Positions 44,705-53,012 of a stretch of 64,000 nt of DNA are shown one piece after another; within the stretch, counting starts at the first letter, position 1, and the number at the start of each line of letters is the position of its first letter. Both the position numbers and the translations under genes were made by a program. Below the pieces are notes generated by a model that was given only the letters and a program-made list of their open reading frames with translations, made no database searches and was not told the origin of the DNA. Location of the stretch: positions 1 to 64,000 of the forward strand of contig NZ_QJGZ01000031.1 of assembly GCF_003254585.1 (NCBI RefSeq), in the 5' to 3' direction. The DNA comes from Flavobacterium sharifuzzamanii. GTDB lineage: Bacteria; Bacteroidota; Bacteroidia; Flavobacteriales; Flavobacteriaceae.

Positions 44705-44712
44705 TAAATTTG
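44705..44712 (+). promoter_or_regulatory. -7 promoter element (TAAATTTG) of the envelope locus
   Basis: Exact TAnnTTTG match 54 bases before the TTG start of the first gene of the five-gene locus. Confidence 0.55.
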
Positions 44713-44765
44713 GAAGGACTTAGGATATTTTTACCGTTTTAAGAATATTTTTAAATTACTTTATT

Positions 44766-45533
44766 TTGCTTCAGAAAATTACTTGTTTTTTAATTATTGT
44801 GGCTGGGCAAGCTTGCTGGTCACAAAGCCAGGATCGCTCTGTTTTTAACGGTAAAGTGGTTTCAAATGCTTCAGATTTAGAAGGCATACATGTAATCAAT
44901 GCGCAAACAGAAGAAACCGTGACAACAAATGCTTTTGGATCTTTTTCGATTTCTGCAAAAGCAGATGATATTTTGGTTTTTTCTTCAATAAGTTTTAAAG
45001 AAAAAAGAGTTTTATTGAAGCAAGAAGATTTTTCAAATCTCAATTTTGCTGTCAATCTTACCATGATTATGTATCAATTGCAAGAGGTTGTTGTAAAGAG
45101 GTATGATAATATTAATGCTGAAAGTTTGGGGGTAATTCCTATGGGACAGAAGAAATATACTGCAGCAGAACGTAAACTGCAAACAGCGACTGCCTTAAAT
45201 GCAACTGCAAATGGAGGAACAATGGCTGGAGGTTCTATTTCTGCAGATCCATTGCTAAATTTTTTCTCAGGAAGAACGGCTATGCTTAAGAAAGAAGTTG
45301 CAGTAGAAAAGAAGGAGTTTTTTATGAGGCTTTTGGAAAATATGTTTACGCTGGAGCATTTTGTTGAAAGATTAAAAATCCCAGCAAATTATGTTAAAGG
45401 TTTTGAATATTATGCTGTAGAGAATGAGAAATTTACTGTGATTTTGAATTCTAAAAATAAAACTTCTACGGAGTTTTTGCTTGGAGAGTTGGCTGTAAAG
45501 TATAAAGAAATGATTGCTGGTGAAAATAAGTAG
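44766..45533 (+). CDS. Secreted carboxypeptidase-regulatory-like domain protein, paralogue 1
   Basis: A 255-residue exported protein; the start is TTG because no ATG precedes the signal peptide (ITCFLIIVAGQACWSQSQ). The CarboxypepD_reg-like beta sandwich (about 25-110) has NGKVVSNASDLEGIHVINAQ and NAFGSFSISAKADDILVFSS, the fold found at the N-terminus of TonB-dependent receptors. It continues with LQEVVVKRYDNINAESLGVI, a tail shared with paralogue 2, and a C-terminal helical region. It opens a locus of overlapping genes: three paralogues, a DUF6702 protein, then an M1 peptidase. Confidence 0.85.
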   Translation: MLQKITCFLIIVAGQACWSQSQDRSVFNGKVVSNASDLEGIHVINAQTEETVTTNAFGSFSISAKADDILVFSSISFKEKRVLLKQEDFSNLNFAVNLTMIMYQLQEVVVKRYDNINAESLGVIPMGQKKYTAAERKLQTATALNATANGGTMAGGSISADPLLNFFSGRTAMLKKEVAVEKKEFFMRLLENMFTLEHFVERLKIPANYVKGFEYYAVENEKFTVILNSKNKTSTEFLLGELAVKYKEMIAGENK

Positions 45534-46245
45534 AGTTATATCGATTGTTGTTTTTCTTTTGGTTCAAATAAGTTTTGGACAAAAAAATGATGTTAAACTA
45601 TTGACAGGGAAGGTGCAGGAACAGTCTACTCCTGTTGAGGGGGTAAATATTATAAATAATGCCACTCAAGCTGCAACAGTTTCGGATTCTGATGGCAGTT
45701 TTTCAATTGCGGTCAGAGAAGGAGATGTTTTGGTTTTTTCAGCAGTAAATTTAAATCCTGTTAAGCATAGAATCACTGCGGAAGACATGACTGCCAATTT
45801 TTTGGTTATAAAAATGACTGCTAAAGAAGTAGAGTTGAAAGAAGTGGTAGTGAATGAAAATGCCAATATAACTGCTGAGAATTTAGGAATCATTCCATAC
45901 GGACAAAAAAAATATACGCCTGCAGAACGAAAGGTCTATACTGCAACTTCGACATCAGTAGATAAGCTTTTAAATGCAATTTCGGGACGAACTGCGATGC
46001 TGAAAAAGGAAGTGAATGTAGAGAAAAAAGAAGCTCTTTTTAGAAAATTGGAATATCTTTTTGAAGAGAATTATTACACGAATCGATTAAAGATTCCTGT
46101 GGATGATATAAAAGGATTTCAATTATTTTGTGTAGATGATGCCGATTTTGCTGTATCTTTGAATACTAAAAACAAAACAATGAGTATGTTTTTAATCACA
46201 GATCTAGCAAGAAAATATCTAACAATTCTCGAAAATGAAAAATAA
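45520..46245 (+). CDS. Secreted carboxypeptidase-regulatory-like domain protein, paralogue 2
   Basis: The GTG at 45520 gives a better signal peptide (KISRVISIVVFLLVQISFGQ) than the TTG two codons earlier; 241 residues follow. Domain order matches paralogue 1: regulatory beta sandwich with LTGKVQEQSTPVEGVNIINN, the ENLGIIPYGQKKYTPAERKV block, NAISGRTAMLKKEVNVEKKE, and the C-terminal helix. It overlaps the previous gene by 14 nt and the next by 11 nt, so the three are translationally coupled. Confidence 0.85.
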   Translation: MKISRVISIVVFLLVQISFGQKNDVKLLTGKVQEQSTPVEGVNIINNATQAATVSDSDGSFSIAVREGDVLVFSAVNLNPVKHRITAEDMTANFLVIKMTAKEVELKEVVVNENANITAENLGIIPYGQKKYTPAERKVYTATSTSVDKLLNAISGRTAMLKKEVNVEKKEALFRKLEYLFEENYYTNRLKIPVDDIKGFQLFCVDDADFAVSLNTKNKTMSMFLITDLARKYLTILENEK

Positions 46246-46990
46246 ATTAGGAGTACTCGTTGTATGCTTATTTTGTCAATTTGTATTAGGGCAAAACGGT
46301 TTTAGGAAGCCATTACACGGTCAGGTTATCAATGATTTTTTAGCCATAGAAAGTGGTTATGTAATGAATGTTAATGCTAATGTCAGAACATTTATTGGGG
46401 CTGGCGGTTTATTTGATATAATGGCGCAGCCAAAAGACACCTTGCTGTTTTCAGGTCTGTCATTTCAATCAAAAAAAGTAGTTTTAACTGAAAAGGATTG
46501 CGCTGAAGTTCTTTTAAAAATCAAATTGGATTTGGTTAATAATCAGCTTAAAGAAGTTGTGGTTCATAAAGAATTAAAGGTGAAATCGATGCAAGGCGGT
46601 TCACAGAAATATGTAGATATGCAGTTTGAAGATGATAAACAGTCTACCGCAAAAAACAATGCGATGCTTTCTGATCAGACTATAAAATATGGAACCGATT
46701 TTGTTCGAATCTTTAAAGACGTCAAAAAGCTTTTAAGTAAAAAAGACGAAGTAAGGGAAGAAGAAGTTACAGATATTGCTTTTGTAGAATATGCCAAAGA
46801 TAATTTTACAAAAGATTTTTATGCCAAAACTCTTAATCTTAAAGATGACGAATTAGAGCTTTTCTTAATGTATTGCTCAAACGACCCGCATTCTAAAGAA
46901 TTGGTAGATCCAGATCAGAAGTTTCAGTTGATGGATTTCATGATCAATAAGAATAAAGAATTTAAGAAAGCTGAGGCTGTTCAAAAATGA
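46235..46990 (+). CDS. Secreted carboxypeptidase-regulatory-like domain protein, paralogue 3 (divergent)
   Basis: A 251-residue exported protein with a signal peptide ending FVLGQ. The beta-sandwich domain (about 20-110; LHGQVINDFLAIESGYVMNVNA, FDIMAQPKDTLLFSGLSFQS, LKEVVVHKEL) is recognisable. The C-terminal half (TAKNNAMLSDQTIKYGTDFV, RIFKDVKKLLSKKDE) has drifted from the other two. It overlaps the next gene by 4 nt (ATGA). Confidence 0.82.
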   Translation: MKNKLGVLVVCLFCQFVLGQNGFRKPLHGQVINDFLAIESGYVMNVNANVRTFIGAGGLFDIMAQPKDTLLFSGLSFQSKKVVLTEKDCAEVLLKIKLDLVNNQLKEVVVHKELKVKSMQGGSQKYVDMQFEDDKQSTAKNNAMLSDQTIKYGTDFVRIFKDVKKLLSKKDEVREEEVTDIAFVEYAKDNFTKDFYAKTLNLKDDELELFLMYCSNDPHSKELVDPDQKFQLMDFMINKNKEFKKAEAVQK

Positions 46991-47493
46991 AAAAAAAGTT
47001 AGTTTTCCCTTTGCTGGGGGGTTTGTTTATATTGTTTTCAGCATTTGCTTTTCATAAATTTTATGTTGGTGTTTTTCAGGTGAATTATGCTTCAGAAAAG
47101 AAAATGTTGCAAATTACTTCCCGCATTTTTATTGATGATTTGAATAATGCGATGGAGAAAAAGTATCACAAAAAGACATTTGTTGGTACAAGCAAAGAAA
47201 CTCCTGCAGATGTTGAACTATTAAAAAAATATCTATCAGAACATTTTTTAATTAAAGTAAATGGGCAATCAAAAGTGATAACTTTTTTATCTAAAGAAGT
47301 TGAAGCAGATGATGTTTTGGTATGTTATTCCAGAATAAAGGATATTGATAAATTCAAAACGCTTGAGATTTCAAACACTATTTTGGTCGATTGGAATTCA
47401 GAACAGCAAAATATTACACATATTTCAGCATTTGACACAAAAAGAAGTGTACTTTTTACAGAATCTTCAAGGAAAGAATTGTTAAAATATTAA
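46987..47493 (+). CDS. DUF6702 family protein
   Basis: A 168-residue protein with an N-terminal hydrophobic signal or anchor (about 5-25, LLGGLFILFSAFAFHKFY). The rest is a single beta-rich domain: VFQVNYASEKKMLQITSRIF, then a KKTFVGTS motif and final LLKY. This matches DUF6702 as I recall it from Bacteroidota, which commonly sits just before an M1 peptidase gene, as here. It may hold the peptidase or its substrate at the envelope. That is inference only. Confidence 0.8.
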   Translation: MKKKLVFPLLGGLFILFSAFAFHKFYVGVFQVNYASEKKMLQITSRIFIDDLNNAMEKKYHKKTFVGTSKETPADVELLKKYLSEHFLIKVNGQSKVITFLSKEVEADDVLVCYSRIKDIDKFKTLEISNTILVDWNSEQQNITHISAFDTKRSVLFTESSRKELLKY

Positions 47494-47559
47494 GGTATTG
47501 ATAAAATTAATGTTTTAATTACTATTTTCACAGCCTAAAGAAATTACCATTAAATTTTT

Positions 47560-49803
47560 ATGAAAAAACTTTCATTATTATTGCTTTTTCCTGCAATGTT
47601 AGTGGCGCAGGATAAACCAGTAACAGCTCCTGCCAAACAACAAGGAAAGTACGACACAAACAAGTTTAGCCAAATGTACGATTTATTGGCAACACCAAAC
47701 ATGTTTCGTACGGCTTCTGGAGCTCCAGGACCAGCTTACTACCAACAACAAGCAGATTATAAGATTGATGTTGAATTGGATGATAAAAATTCAAAATTAA
47801 GCGGATCTGAAACAATCACTTATACGAATAACTCACCAGATAGTTTGGAGTATTTATGGATACAATTAGATCAAAATCAGGCAAAAGCAAATACACAAAC
47901 TTCATTGGCTGAAAGTGATAAAATCAATCAGGTTTTGCCACTTGATGGTTTTTCTTCTAAATATTTGAAAAAAGATTTAGAGCGCGGTTTTAATATTGAA
48001 CAAGTTAAAGACGCTAAAGGAAGCGCAATGTCTTATACGATCAACGAAACCATGATGCGTATTAATTTGACTTCACCTTTAAAGCCAGGAGAAAAAATTT
48101 CTTTCTCAATCAAATGGTGGTATAATATTAATAACTATAGAAAAGAAGGCGGTCGTTCAGGATATGAGTTATTCGAGAAAGATGGCAATAAATTATACGT
48201 AATTGCACAATTCTACCCAAGAATGGCGGTTTACAATGATGTTGAAGGATGGCAGAACATGCAGTTCTGGGGAAGCGGAGAGTTTGCTCTTCCTTTTGGA
48301 AACTTTGACGTAAATATTACAGTTCCTGCAGATCACGTAATCGACGCAACTGGGGAATTAATGAACAGAAGTGAAGTGTTTACAGCTGAACAGGTAAAAA
48401 GATACGAACAAGCACAAAAATCTTTTGATAAACCTGTTGTTATTGTAACGCAGGCAGAAGCAGAAGCAGCTGAAAAAGGGTTTTCTGAAAAGAAAAAAAC
48501 TTGGAAATTCAGTGCTAAAAATGTTCGTGATTTCGGAATTGCTTCTTCAAGAAAATTCATTTATGATGCAATGGCTGTGAAAATTGGAAATAGAACTGTT
48601 ATGGCAGAATCTGTTTATCCAAAAGAAGCAAACCCGCTTTGGGGAGAAACTTCTACAATGGTTGTGGCTCATACTTTAAAAAGCTATTCTTCTCATACTT
48701 TTGATTATCCTTATCCCAAAGCTGTTTCAGTTTCTGCAGAAGATCAGGGTATGGAATATCCAATGATTTGCTGGAACTATGGTCGTCCTGACGAAAATGG
48801 TGTAACAAGCAGAGAAGTTAAAAACGGAATGATTGGTGTTATTATTCACGAAGTAGGGCACACTTTCTTCCCAATGATTGTTAATTCAGACGAGCGTCAA
48901 TGGACTTGGATGGATGAAGGATTGAATTCATTCTTAGAATATTTAGCAGAACAGGAATTAGACTCAAATTTCCCTTCAAGAAGAGGACCAGCAAAAAATA
49001 TTGTTCCTTACATGAGCGGCGATCAAAAGTTTTTAGAGCCGATTATGTCAAACTCTGAGACCATTCACCAGTTTGGAAATAACGCTTACGGAAAACCAGC
49101 TACAGGTCTTAATATTTTGAGAGAAGTAGTTATGGGAAGAGAATTATTCGACCATGCATTCAGAACGTATGCAAACAGATGGAAGTTTAAACACCCAACT
49201 CCAGAAGATTTCTTTAGAACAATGGAAGATGCTTCAGCAGTAGATTTAGATTGGTTCTGGAGAGGTTGGTTCTACTCAACAGATTTTGTAGATATCGGAA
49301 TTAAAGATGTGAAACAATATTATGTTTCTGATACTCCGACTACAGATATTAAAGATGTAAAAGTTAGAAAAGGACGTTTTGGATTCGAAAAAGGACCTTT
49401 TGTTTACTTAGTGTCTGGAGATAATGCGGAAGTAAGTGATTCTAAGAAAAAAGCTTTAAAAGTAGAAGATTTTAAACCTTTGGCAGATTACGTAGATCAG
49501 ACTTTTACAGCTGAAGAAAAAGCTAGTATTAAATCTCCTAAATATTTCTACGAAGTAGAATTCAACAAACCAGGCGGAATGATTATGCCTATTTTAGTTG
49601 AGATTACTTACGAAGACGGTTCTAAAGACAATTACAAATATCCAGCTCAAATCTGGAGAAAAAGTAATGAAACGGCTAGAAAAGTTTATGCAACAACAAA
49701 AGCAATTAAGAGCATTCAAATCGACCCACAATTGCTAACGGCAGATATTGATGTAACCAATAACTCTTGGCCAAAAGTAGAAACGAAGTCAAAATTTGAC
49801 TAA
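47560..49803 (+). CDS. M1 family metallopeptidase, exported
   Basis: A 747-residue zinc aminopeptidase with a signal peptide ending MLVAQ. The catalytic zinc site is HEVGH at 430-434 with the third ligand E453 in WMDEGLNSF, the canonical HEXXH-X18-E. The usual GxMEN exopeptidase motif is replaced by GMEYP at 397-401, keeping the Glu but losing the Asn. An N-terminal beta domain (about 50-250) and a C-terminal domain of about 250 residues complete the fold. No type IX secretion C-terminal domain is seen. It closes the five-gene locus and has a terminator. Confidence 0.93.
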   Translation: MKKLSLLLLFPAMLVAQDKPVTAPAKQQGKYDTNKFSQMYDLLATPNMFRTASGAPGPAYYQQQADYKIDVELDDKNSKLSGSETITYTNNSPDSLEYLWIQLDQNQAKANTQTSLAESDKINQVLPLDGFSSKYLKKDLERGFNIEQVKDAKGSAMSYTINETMMRINLTSPLKPGEKISFSIKWWYNINNYRKEGGRSGYELFEKDGNKLYVIAQFYPRMAVYNDVEGWQNMQFWGSGEFALPFGNFDVNITVPADHVIDATGELMNRSEVFTAEQVKRYEQAQKSFDKPVVIVTQAEAEAAEKGFSEKKKTWKFSAKNVRDFGIASSRKFIYDAMAVKIGNRTVMAESVYPKEANPLWGETSTMVVAHTLKSYSSHTFDYPYPKAVSVSAEDQGMEYPMICWNYGRPDENGVTSREVKNGMIGVIIHEVGHTFFPMIVNSDERQWTWMDEGLNSFLEYLAEQELDSNFPSRRGPAKNIVPYMSGDQKFLEPIMSNSETIHQFGNNAYGKPATGLNILREVVMGRELFDHAFRTYANRWKFKHPTPEDFFRTMEDASAVDLDWFWRGWFYSTDFVDIGIKDVKQYYVSDTPTTDIKDVKVRKGRFGFEKGPFVYLVSGDNAEVSDSKKKALKVEDFKPLADYVDQTFTAEEKASIKSPKYFYEVEFNKPGGMIMPILVEITYEDGSKDNYKYPAQIWRKSNETARKVYATTKAIKSIQIDPQLLTADIDVTNNSWPKVETKSKFD

Positions 49804-49820
49804 GTAAATTAAAAATAAGT

Positions 49821-49862
49821 AAAAAGCTCATCAGGTTTATAAAAGCTTGATGAGCTTTTTTA
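49821..49862 (+). terminator. Terminator of the envelope/M1 peptidase locus
   Basis: AAAAAGCTCATCA (49821-49833) pairs with TGATGAGCTTTTT (49848-49860) with a run of T at the end. Confidence 0.9.
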
Positions 49863-49928
49863 TTTTAATTAAATGAATTTTCAAGGACTTTTTAAGTTAA
49901 TTTTAAAACTCTAAGCTGCAAAATTTAA

Positions 49929-49936
49929 TATCTTTG
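49929..49936 (+). promoter_or_regulatory. -7 promoter element (TATCTTTG) of tatA
   Basis: Exact TAnnTTTG match 20 bases before the tatA ATG. Confidence 0.65.
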
Positions 49937-49956
49937 CGACTACAAAATTAAAAGTT

Positions 49957-50304
49957 ATGTTTGGTATAGGAGGAGGAGAATTAGTTTTTATACTGTTTAT
50001 AGTACTAATGCTTTTTGGTTCAGATAAAGTGCCGGAAATCGCGCGTACAATGGGAAAAGCTATGGCTCAATTAAAAAATGCAACTAATGATATTAAAAGC
50101 GAAATTCAGAAAGGAGCAGAGGCTAATGGTCTTGATGCAAAATCTCTGAATGATATTACTGGAAATATCAATGCAGAAATTAATAATGCAAAATCGAATT
50201 TACTTGGCGATACAGGAAATCTTTTAGGAGATACTGCGACTGAAATCGAAAAAGTAAAAGAAGATATTGACACTCTTTCAGGACCTATTAAACGCCAAAT
50301 GTAA
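49957..50304 (+). CDS. tatA: Sec-independent (Tat) translocase subunit TatA/B
   Basis: The 115-residue protein has the Tat hallmark: a short N-terminal membrane helix (GGGELVFILFIVLMLFG, about 5-21), the FG hinge, then an amphipathic helix KVPEIARTMGKAMAQLKNAT and a long polar tail. It forms the protein-conducting assembly for folded twin-arginine substrates. The length is nearer TatB than TatA, but Bacteroidota often use one TatA/B-like protein. It shares a TAATG junction with the PAP2 gene. Confidence 0.9.
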   Translation: MFGIGGGELVFILFIVLMLFGSDKVPEIARTMGKAMAQLKNATNDIKSEIQKGAEANGLDAKSLNDITGNINAEINNAKSNLLGDTGNLLGDTATEIEKVKEDIDTLSGPIKRQM

Positions 50305-50867
50305 TGCTTGAAAAAATACAGGAATTAGATAAAGATCTTTTAATATTTCTTAACGGATTAGGTTCCGAAACCTACGATAAATTATGGCTTATCATTACCA
50401 ATCAGTTGTATTGGACGCCATTTTTCTTATTTCTATTTTATCTTATTTATAAAAAAATAGGAGGAAAGCAAACCCTGTATTTACTGCTTTTTATAGCTGT
50501 TTTAATTGCTTTTACAGATCAAACCTGTAACTTATTCAAACATACTTTCCAGCGTTTGCGACCATGTAACGATCCAGAAGTAAACACAATTATACGAGTT
50601 GTACAGGTTAGAAAATCATATAGCTTTTTCTCTGGACATGCAGCCAATACTATGGCGGTTGCCACTTTCTTATTTTTGATTTTAAAACGCTATTTCAAAT
50701 ATTTCGGGTTTATATTTCTATGGCCTTTAATCTTTGCTTACAGCCGAATTTATTTAGGATTGCATTTTCCAGGTGATATCCTTACTGGATATTTCTTCGG
50801 AGCACTTTTCGGTTTTTTACTTTATTTAGTTTATAGAAAGCTAAAACCGCAGTATTTTCCAGGATAG
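50304..50867 (+). CDS. PAP2-family phosphatase
   Basis: A 187-residue membrane phosphatase with about five hydrophobic helices. The three PAP2 motifs are present: KHTFQRLRPC (motif 1), SFFSGHAANTM (motif 2, histidine H near 112) and SRIYLGLHFPGD (motif 3). Likely substrates are undecaprenyl pyrophosphate or lipid phosphates; PgpB-like and UppP-like roles are both possible. Translation is coupled to tatA through the overlapping stop and start. Confidence 0.92.
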   Translation: MLEKIQELDKDLLIFLNGLGSETYDKLWLIITNQLYWTPFFLFLFYLIYKKIGGKQTLYLLLFIAVLIAFTDQTCNLFKHTFQRLRPCNDPEVNTIIRVVQVRKSYSFFSGHAANTMAVATFLFLILKRYFKYFGFIFLWPLIFAYSRIYLGLHFPGDILTGYFFGALFGFLLYLVYRKLKPQYFPG

Positions 50868-50949
50868 AGTTTTTTAGAAAGGTGCTAAGTTGCTAAGGAA
50901 CTGAGGTTTTAAGGTTTTTCTTTACGATTTTGAAAATTATATAATTGAA

Positions 50950-51072
50950 TTGCCTCCAGCTTTAGCTGGAGGTTTTTTATGTACAAATAAAAAGGCTTTG
51001 GCCAAATTAAGTAATCTTAATTTGGCCAAAGCCTTTCATTTTAAATTATGTTCCTCCAGCCAAAGCTGGAGG
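50950..51072. repeat. Triple hairpin repeat downstream of the PAP2 gene
   Basis: Hairpin A: GCCTCCAGCT / AGCTGGAGG (50952-50972), followed by a T run, so it can terminate. Hairpin B: 21-bp perfect arms at 50991-51011 and 51016-51036 (AAAGGCTTTGGCCAAATTAA...). Hairpin C: CCTCCAGC / GCTGGAGG (51053-51072). A and C also pair with each other, giving a nested structure. Confidence 0.9.
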
Positions 51073-51102
51073 CAACCCAATAGTATATTTTTAGTTTAAA
51101 AA

Positions 51103-51141
51103 CTTAGAATCTCAGAACCTTAGTTTCTCAGTACCTTAGAA
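51103..51141. repeat. Degenerate CTTAGAATCTCAGAACC tract
   Basis: A run of alternating CTTAGAAT/CTCAGAA/CCTTAGTTTCTCAG words, related to the octamer array at 1-64 but diverged. A reverse-oriented cousin is at about 50880-50920. Confidence 0.7.
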
Positions 51142-51149
51142 GCTAAAGC

Positions 51150-51791
51150 TTACAATACCCTCGAAACCGTCAATCCATCGCGAATTGGCAATAAAACCGT
51201 TTCAACTCTTGGATCATCTTTTAAAAGCTGATTGTATTCTAAAAGTACTTTTGTGCTAACATCATTTGGATGAACTGGTTCTAAGATTTTTCCGCTCCAT
51301 AAAACATTATCCGATAAAATGATTCCGCCTTTATTCATTTTAGGGACAATCATTTCCCAGTAATTCAAATAGTTTTCTTTATCAGCATCAATAAAAACTA
51401 AGTCAAATTTTAAGTCTAAATCCGGAATAATATTTACGGCTTCTCCCAAATGCTGAAAAATTTGTTTTCCCCAAGGAGACATGTCAAAATATTTTCGTTG
51501 AAAATCGACCAATTCTTCTTTAATATCAATGGTATGTAACTGTCCATTTTCTTGCATTCCTTCGCACAAACACAAAGTTGCATAACCAGTATAAGTCCCA
51601 ATTTCAAGAATATTAACTGGACGAATCAATTTTGAAAGCATGCTTAAAACACGACCTTGAAAGTGGCCGCTAAGCATTCTAGGCAAAAGTATTTTTTGGT
51701 AAGTTTCTTTGTTAAGTTTCGCCAACAATTCTGGTTCTTTTTCAGAATGCTGCTCGATATAATCTTCTAATTCTTGAGATATAAAATGCAT
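51150..51791 (-). CDS. O-methyltransferase (class I, COMT/TrmR-like)
   Basis: A 213-residue SAM-dependent O-methyltransferase of family 3. It has ILEIGTYTGYATLCLCEGM for SAM binding, LHTIDIKEELVDFQRKYFD, LVFIDADKENYLNYWEMIV with the metal-binding aspartates, and ILSDNVLWSGKI. Such enzymes methylate catechols or, in the TrmR subgroup, tRNA uridine-34 derivatives. The distinction cannot be made here. It stands alone. Confidence 0.9.
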   Translation of the reverse strand: MHFISQELEDYIEQHSEKEPELLAKLNKETYQKILLPRMLSGHFQGRVLSMLSKLIRPVNILEIGTYTGYATLCLCEGMQENGQLHTIDIKEELVDFQRKYFDMSPWGKQIFQHLGEAVNIIPDLDLKFDLVFIDADKENYLNYWEMIVPKMNKGGIILSDNVLWSGKILEPVHPNDVSTKVLLEYNQLLKDDPRVETVLLPIRDGLTVSRVL

Positions 51792-51857
51792 GTTGTAGTA
51801 TCTTGTAATTTAGTTGCAAAAATACAAAAATATGCCCTTAATATTAGGCATAAAAAA

Positions 51858-51884
51858 AAACCATCCGTTCACGGCGGATGGTTT
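51858..51884 (-). terminator. Terminator of the alanine-rich lipoprotein gene
   Basis: AAACCATCCG (51858-51867) and CGGATGGTTT (51875-51884) form a 10-bp stem. On the minus strand it is followed by a long T run. Confidence 0.85.
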
Positions 51885-51906
51885 CTGTTTCAGATTTAGA
51901 TGAAAT

Positions 51907-52272
51907 TTATTTTTTCAAAGCTTCATTTACCTCTTTAGCTGTTTTTACGGTTCCGTCTTTTGCAGCTTTTGCAGCATTTTCTACTTTTTCAGCGCCTTTT
52001 TTAGTAGCATCTTTTACATCTTCAGCTGCTTTTTTAGTAGCGTTTTTTACATCATTTGCTGCTTTTTCTGTAGCATCTTTAGCTTTAGTAGCAGCATTTT
52101 CGGCCTTGCTTACTGCAGTATCTTTTACTTCTTCGATATCTGATGTTAGAGAGTCAACTTTGTTGCCAAGAGTTAATTCATCTTCTGCAGGTTTGTTTTC
52201 TTTTTTCTCGCATGATTGAACAGCGAATGCTAATAAAGCAATTACAGCTAAACTCAAAATTTGTTTTTTCAT
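51907..52272 (-). CDS. Alanine/lysine-rich lipoprotein, apolipoprotein- or LEA-like
   Basis: The 121-residue precursor has a lipoprotein signal with lipobox AVQSC. The mature part from residue 35 on is one long amphipathic helix built of an 11-mer-like pattern (AENAATKAKDATEKAANDVK and repeats). This resembles LEA group 3 or apolipophorin-like sequences linked to membrane or desiccation stress. It resembles the smaller protein at 615-830. It has its own terminator. Confidence 0.85.
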   Translation of the reverse strand: MKKQILSLAVIALLAFAVQSCEKKENKPAEDELTLGNKVDSLTSDIEEVKDTAVSKAENAATKAKDATEKAANDVKNATKKAAEDVKDATKKGAEKVENAAKAAKDGTVKTAKEVNEALKK

Positions 52273-52449
52273 AATTTCAATTTTTTTAGGTTGATAAAAC
52301 TTAAAGGTTAAATGGCTGAAAAATAAAATTACAAATTTTAAAATGATTGAGCTCTTTGTAAGATTATGTTTTCTTTTTAGAGCAAAACAATTCTTGTGCC
52401 AAATTTTGATTTTTGTGTATTTACTATTTTGTTTTTTTTAATGTTAAAA

Positions 52450-53001
52450 TTAGTTTTTGTATAAACTGAAATTAATTACAATATCATCTTTGACTTTGAT
52501 CAAACCAGCCATTTTTACTGGTGGCTCCAACTCAATATCAGAGAACTTCAAACTAAGTGTTCCCTGAATTTTATCATCGGTGTTATATAGTATAAAATCT
52601 TTGTATTTGAGTGTTTTATCAGTTATGAAAAAGTTTAGTCTGCATTTGTAATTTTTCCCCATAGGTTTTATATCACTGATAGAAACCGTGCTGTTGGGGA
52701 ATTTTTTCACTTTTACTGTTCCTTGTAAATCTTTCGTCATTATTTTATTGCCACAATCAAAGTTTGACATTTTGATGTCGGTGTTAAAGGTGTTTTTTTT
52801 AACTGAGTTTACATAGACAGTGTCATTTATATTAAATGTGTTTGAGCAATTGTATTTGCCCACAGTTGATAGACCTGTGATTTCTATTTTTATTTTATTT
52901 ATTACCACAGCTGTATCTTCTGGAAAAAAAGTGGGTTTAGCACTTCCTAAAAAAAAGAAAACTACTAAACCCATAATTAAGATTGAAAATCTCGTTTTCA
53001 T
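52450..53001 (-). CDS. Secreted YceI-like protein (divergent)
   Basis: A 183-residue exported protein with a signal peptide of about 22 residues. The fold pattern is YceI-like: IEITGLSTVGKYNCSNTF, MSNFDCGNKIMTKDLQGTVK, then DIELEPPVKMAGLIKV. Compared with canonical YceI it has extra cysteines and lacks the THSE block. It is the third gene of the operon YceI (54470-55039), porin (53013-54464) and this gene, with only 11 nt between it and the porin. Confidence 0.78.
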   Translation of the reverse strand: MKTRFSILIMGLVVFFFLGSAKPTFFPEDTAVVINKIKIEITGLSTVGKYNCSNTFNINDTVYVNSVKKNTFNTDIKMSNFDCGNKIMTKDLQGTVKVKKFPNSTVSISDIKPMGKNYKCRLNFFITDKTLKYKDFILYNTDDKIQGTLSLKFSDIELEPPVKMAGLIKVKDDIVINFSLYKN

Positions 53002-53012
53002 TTTTTTCTATA

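Noticed and set aside
44771..45064. Minus-strand ORF over the first CarboxypepD_reg paralogue
   Set aside because: It is the antisense shadow of a gene with a clear signal peptide and domain.
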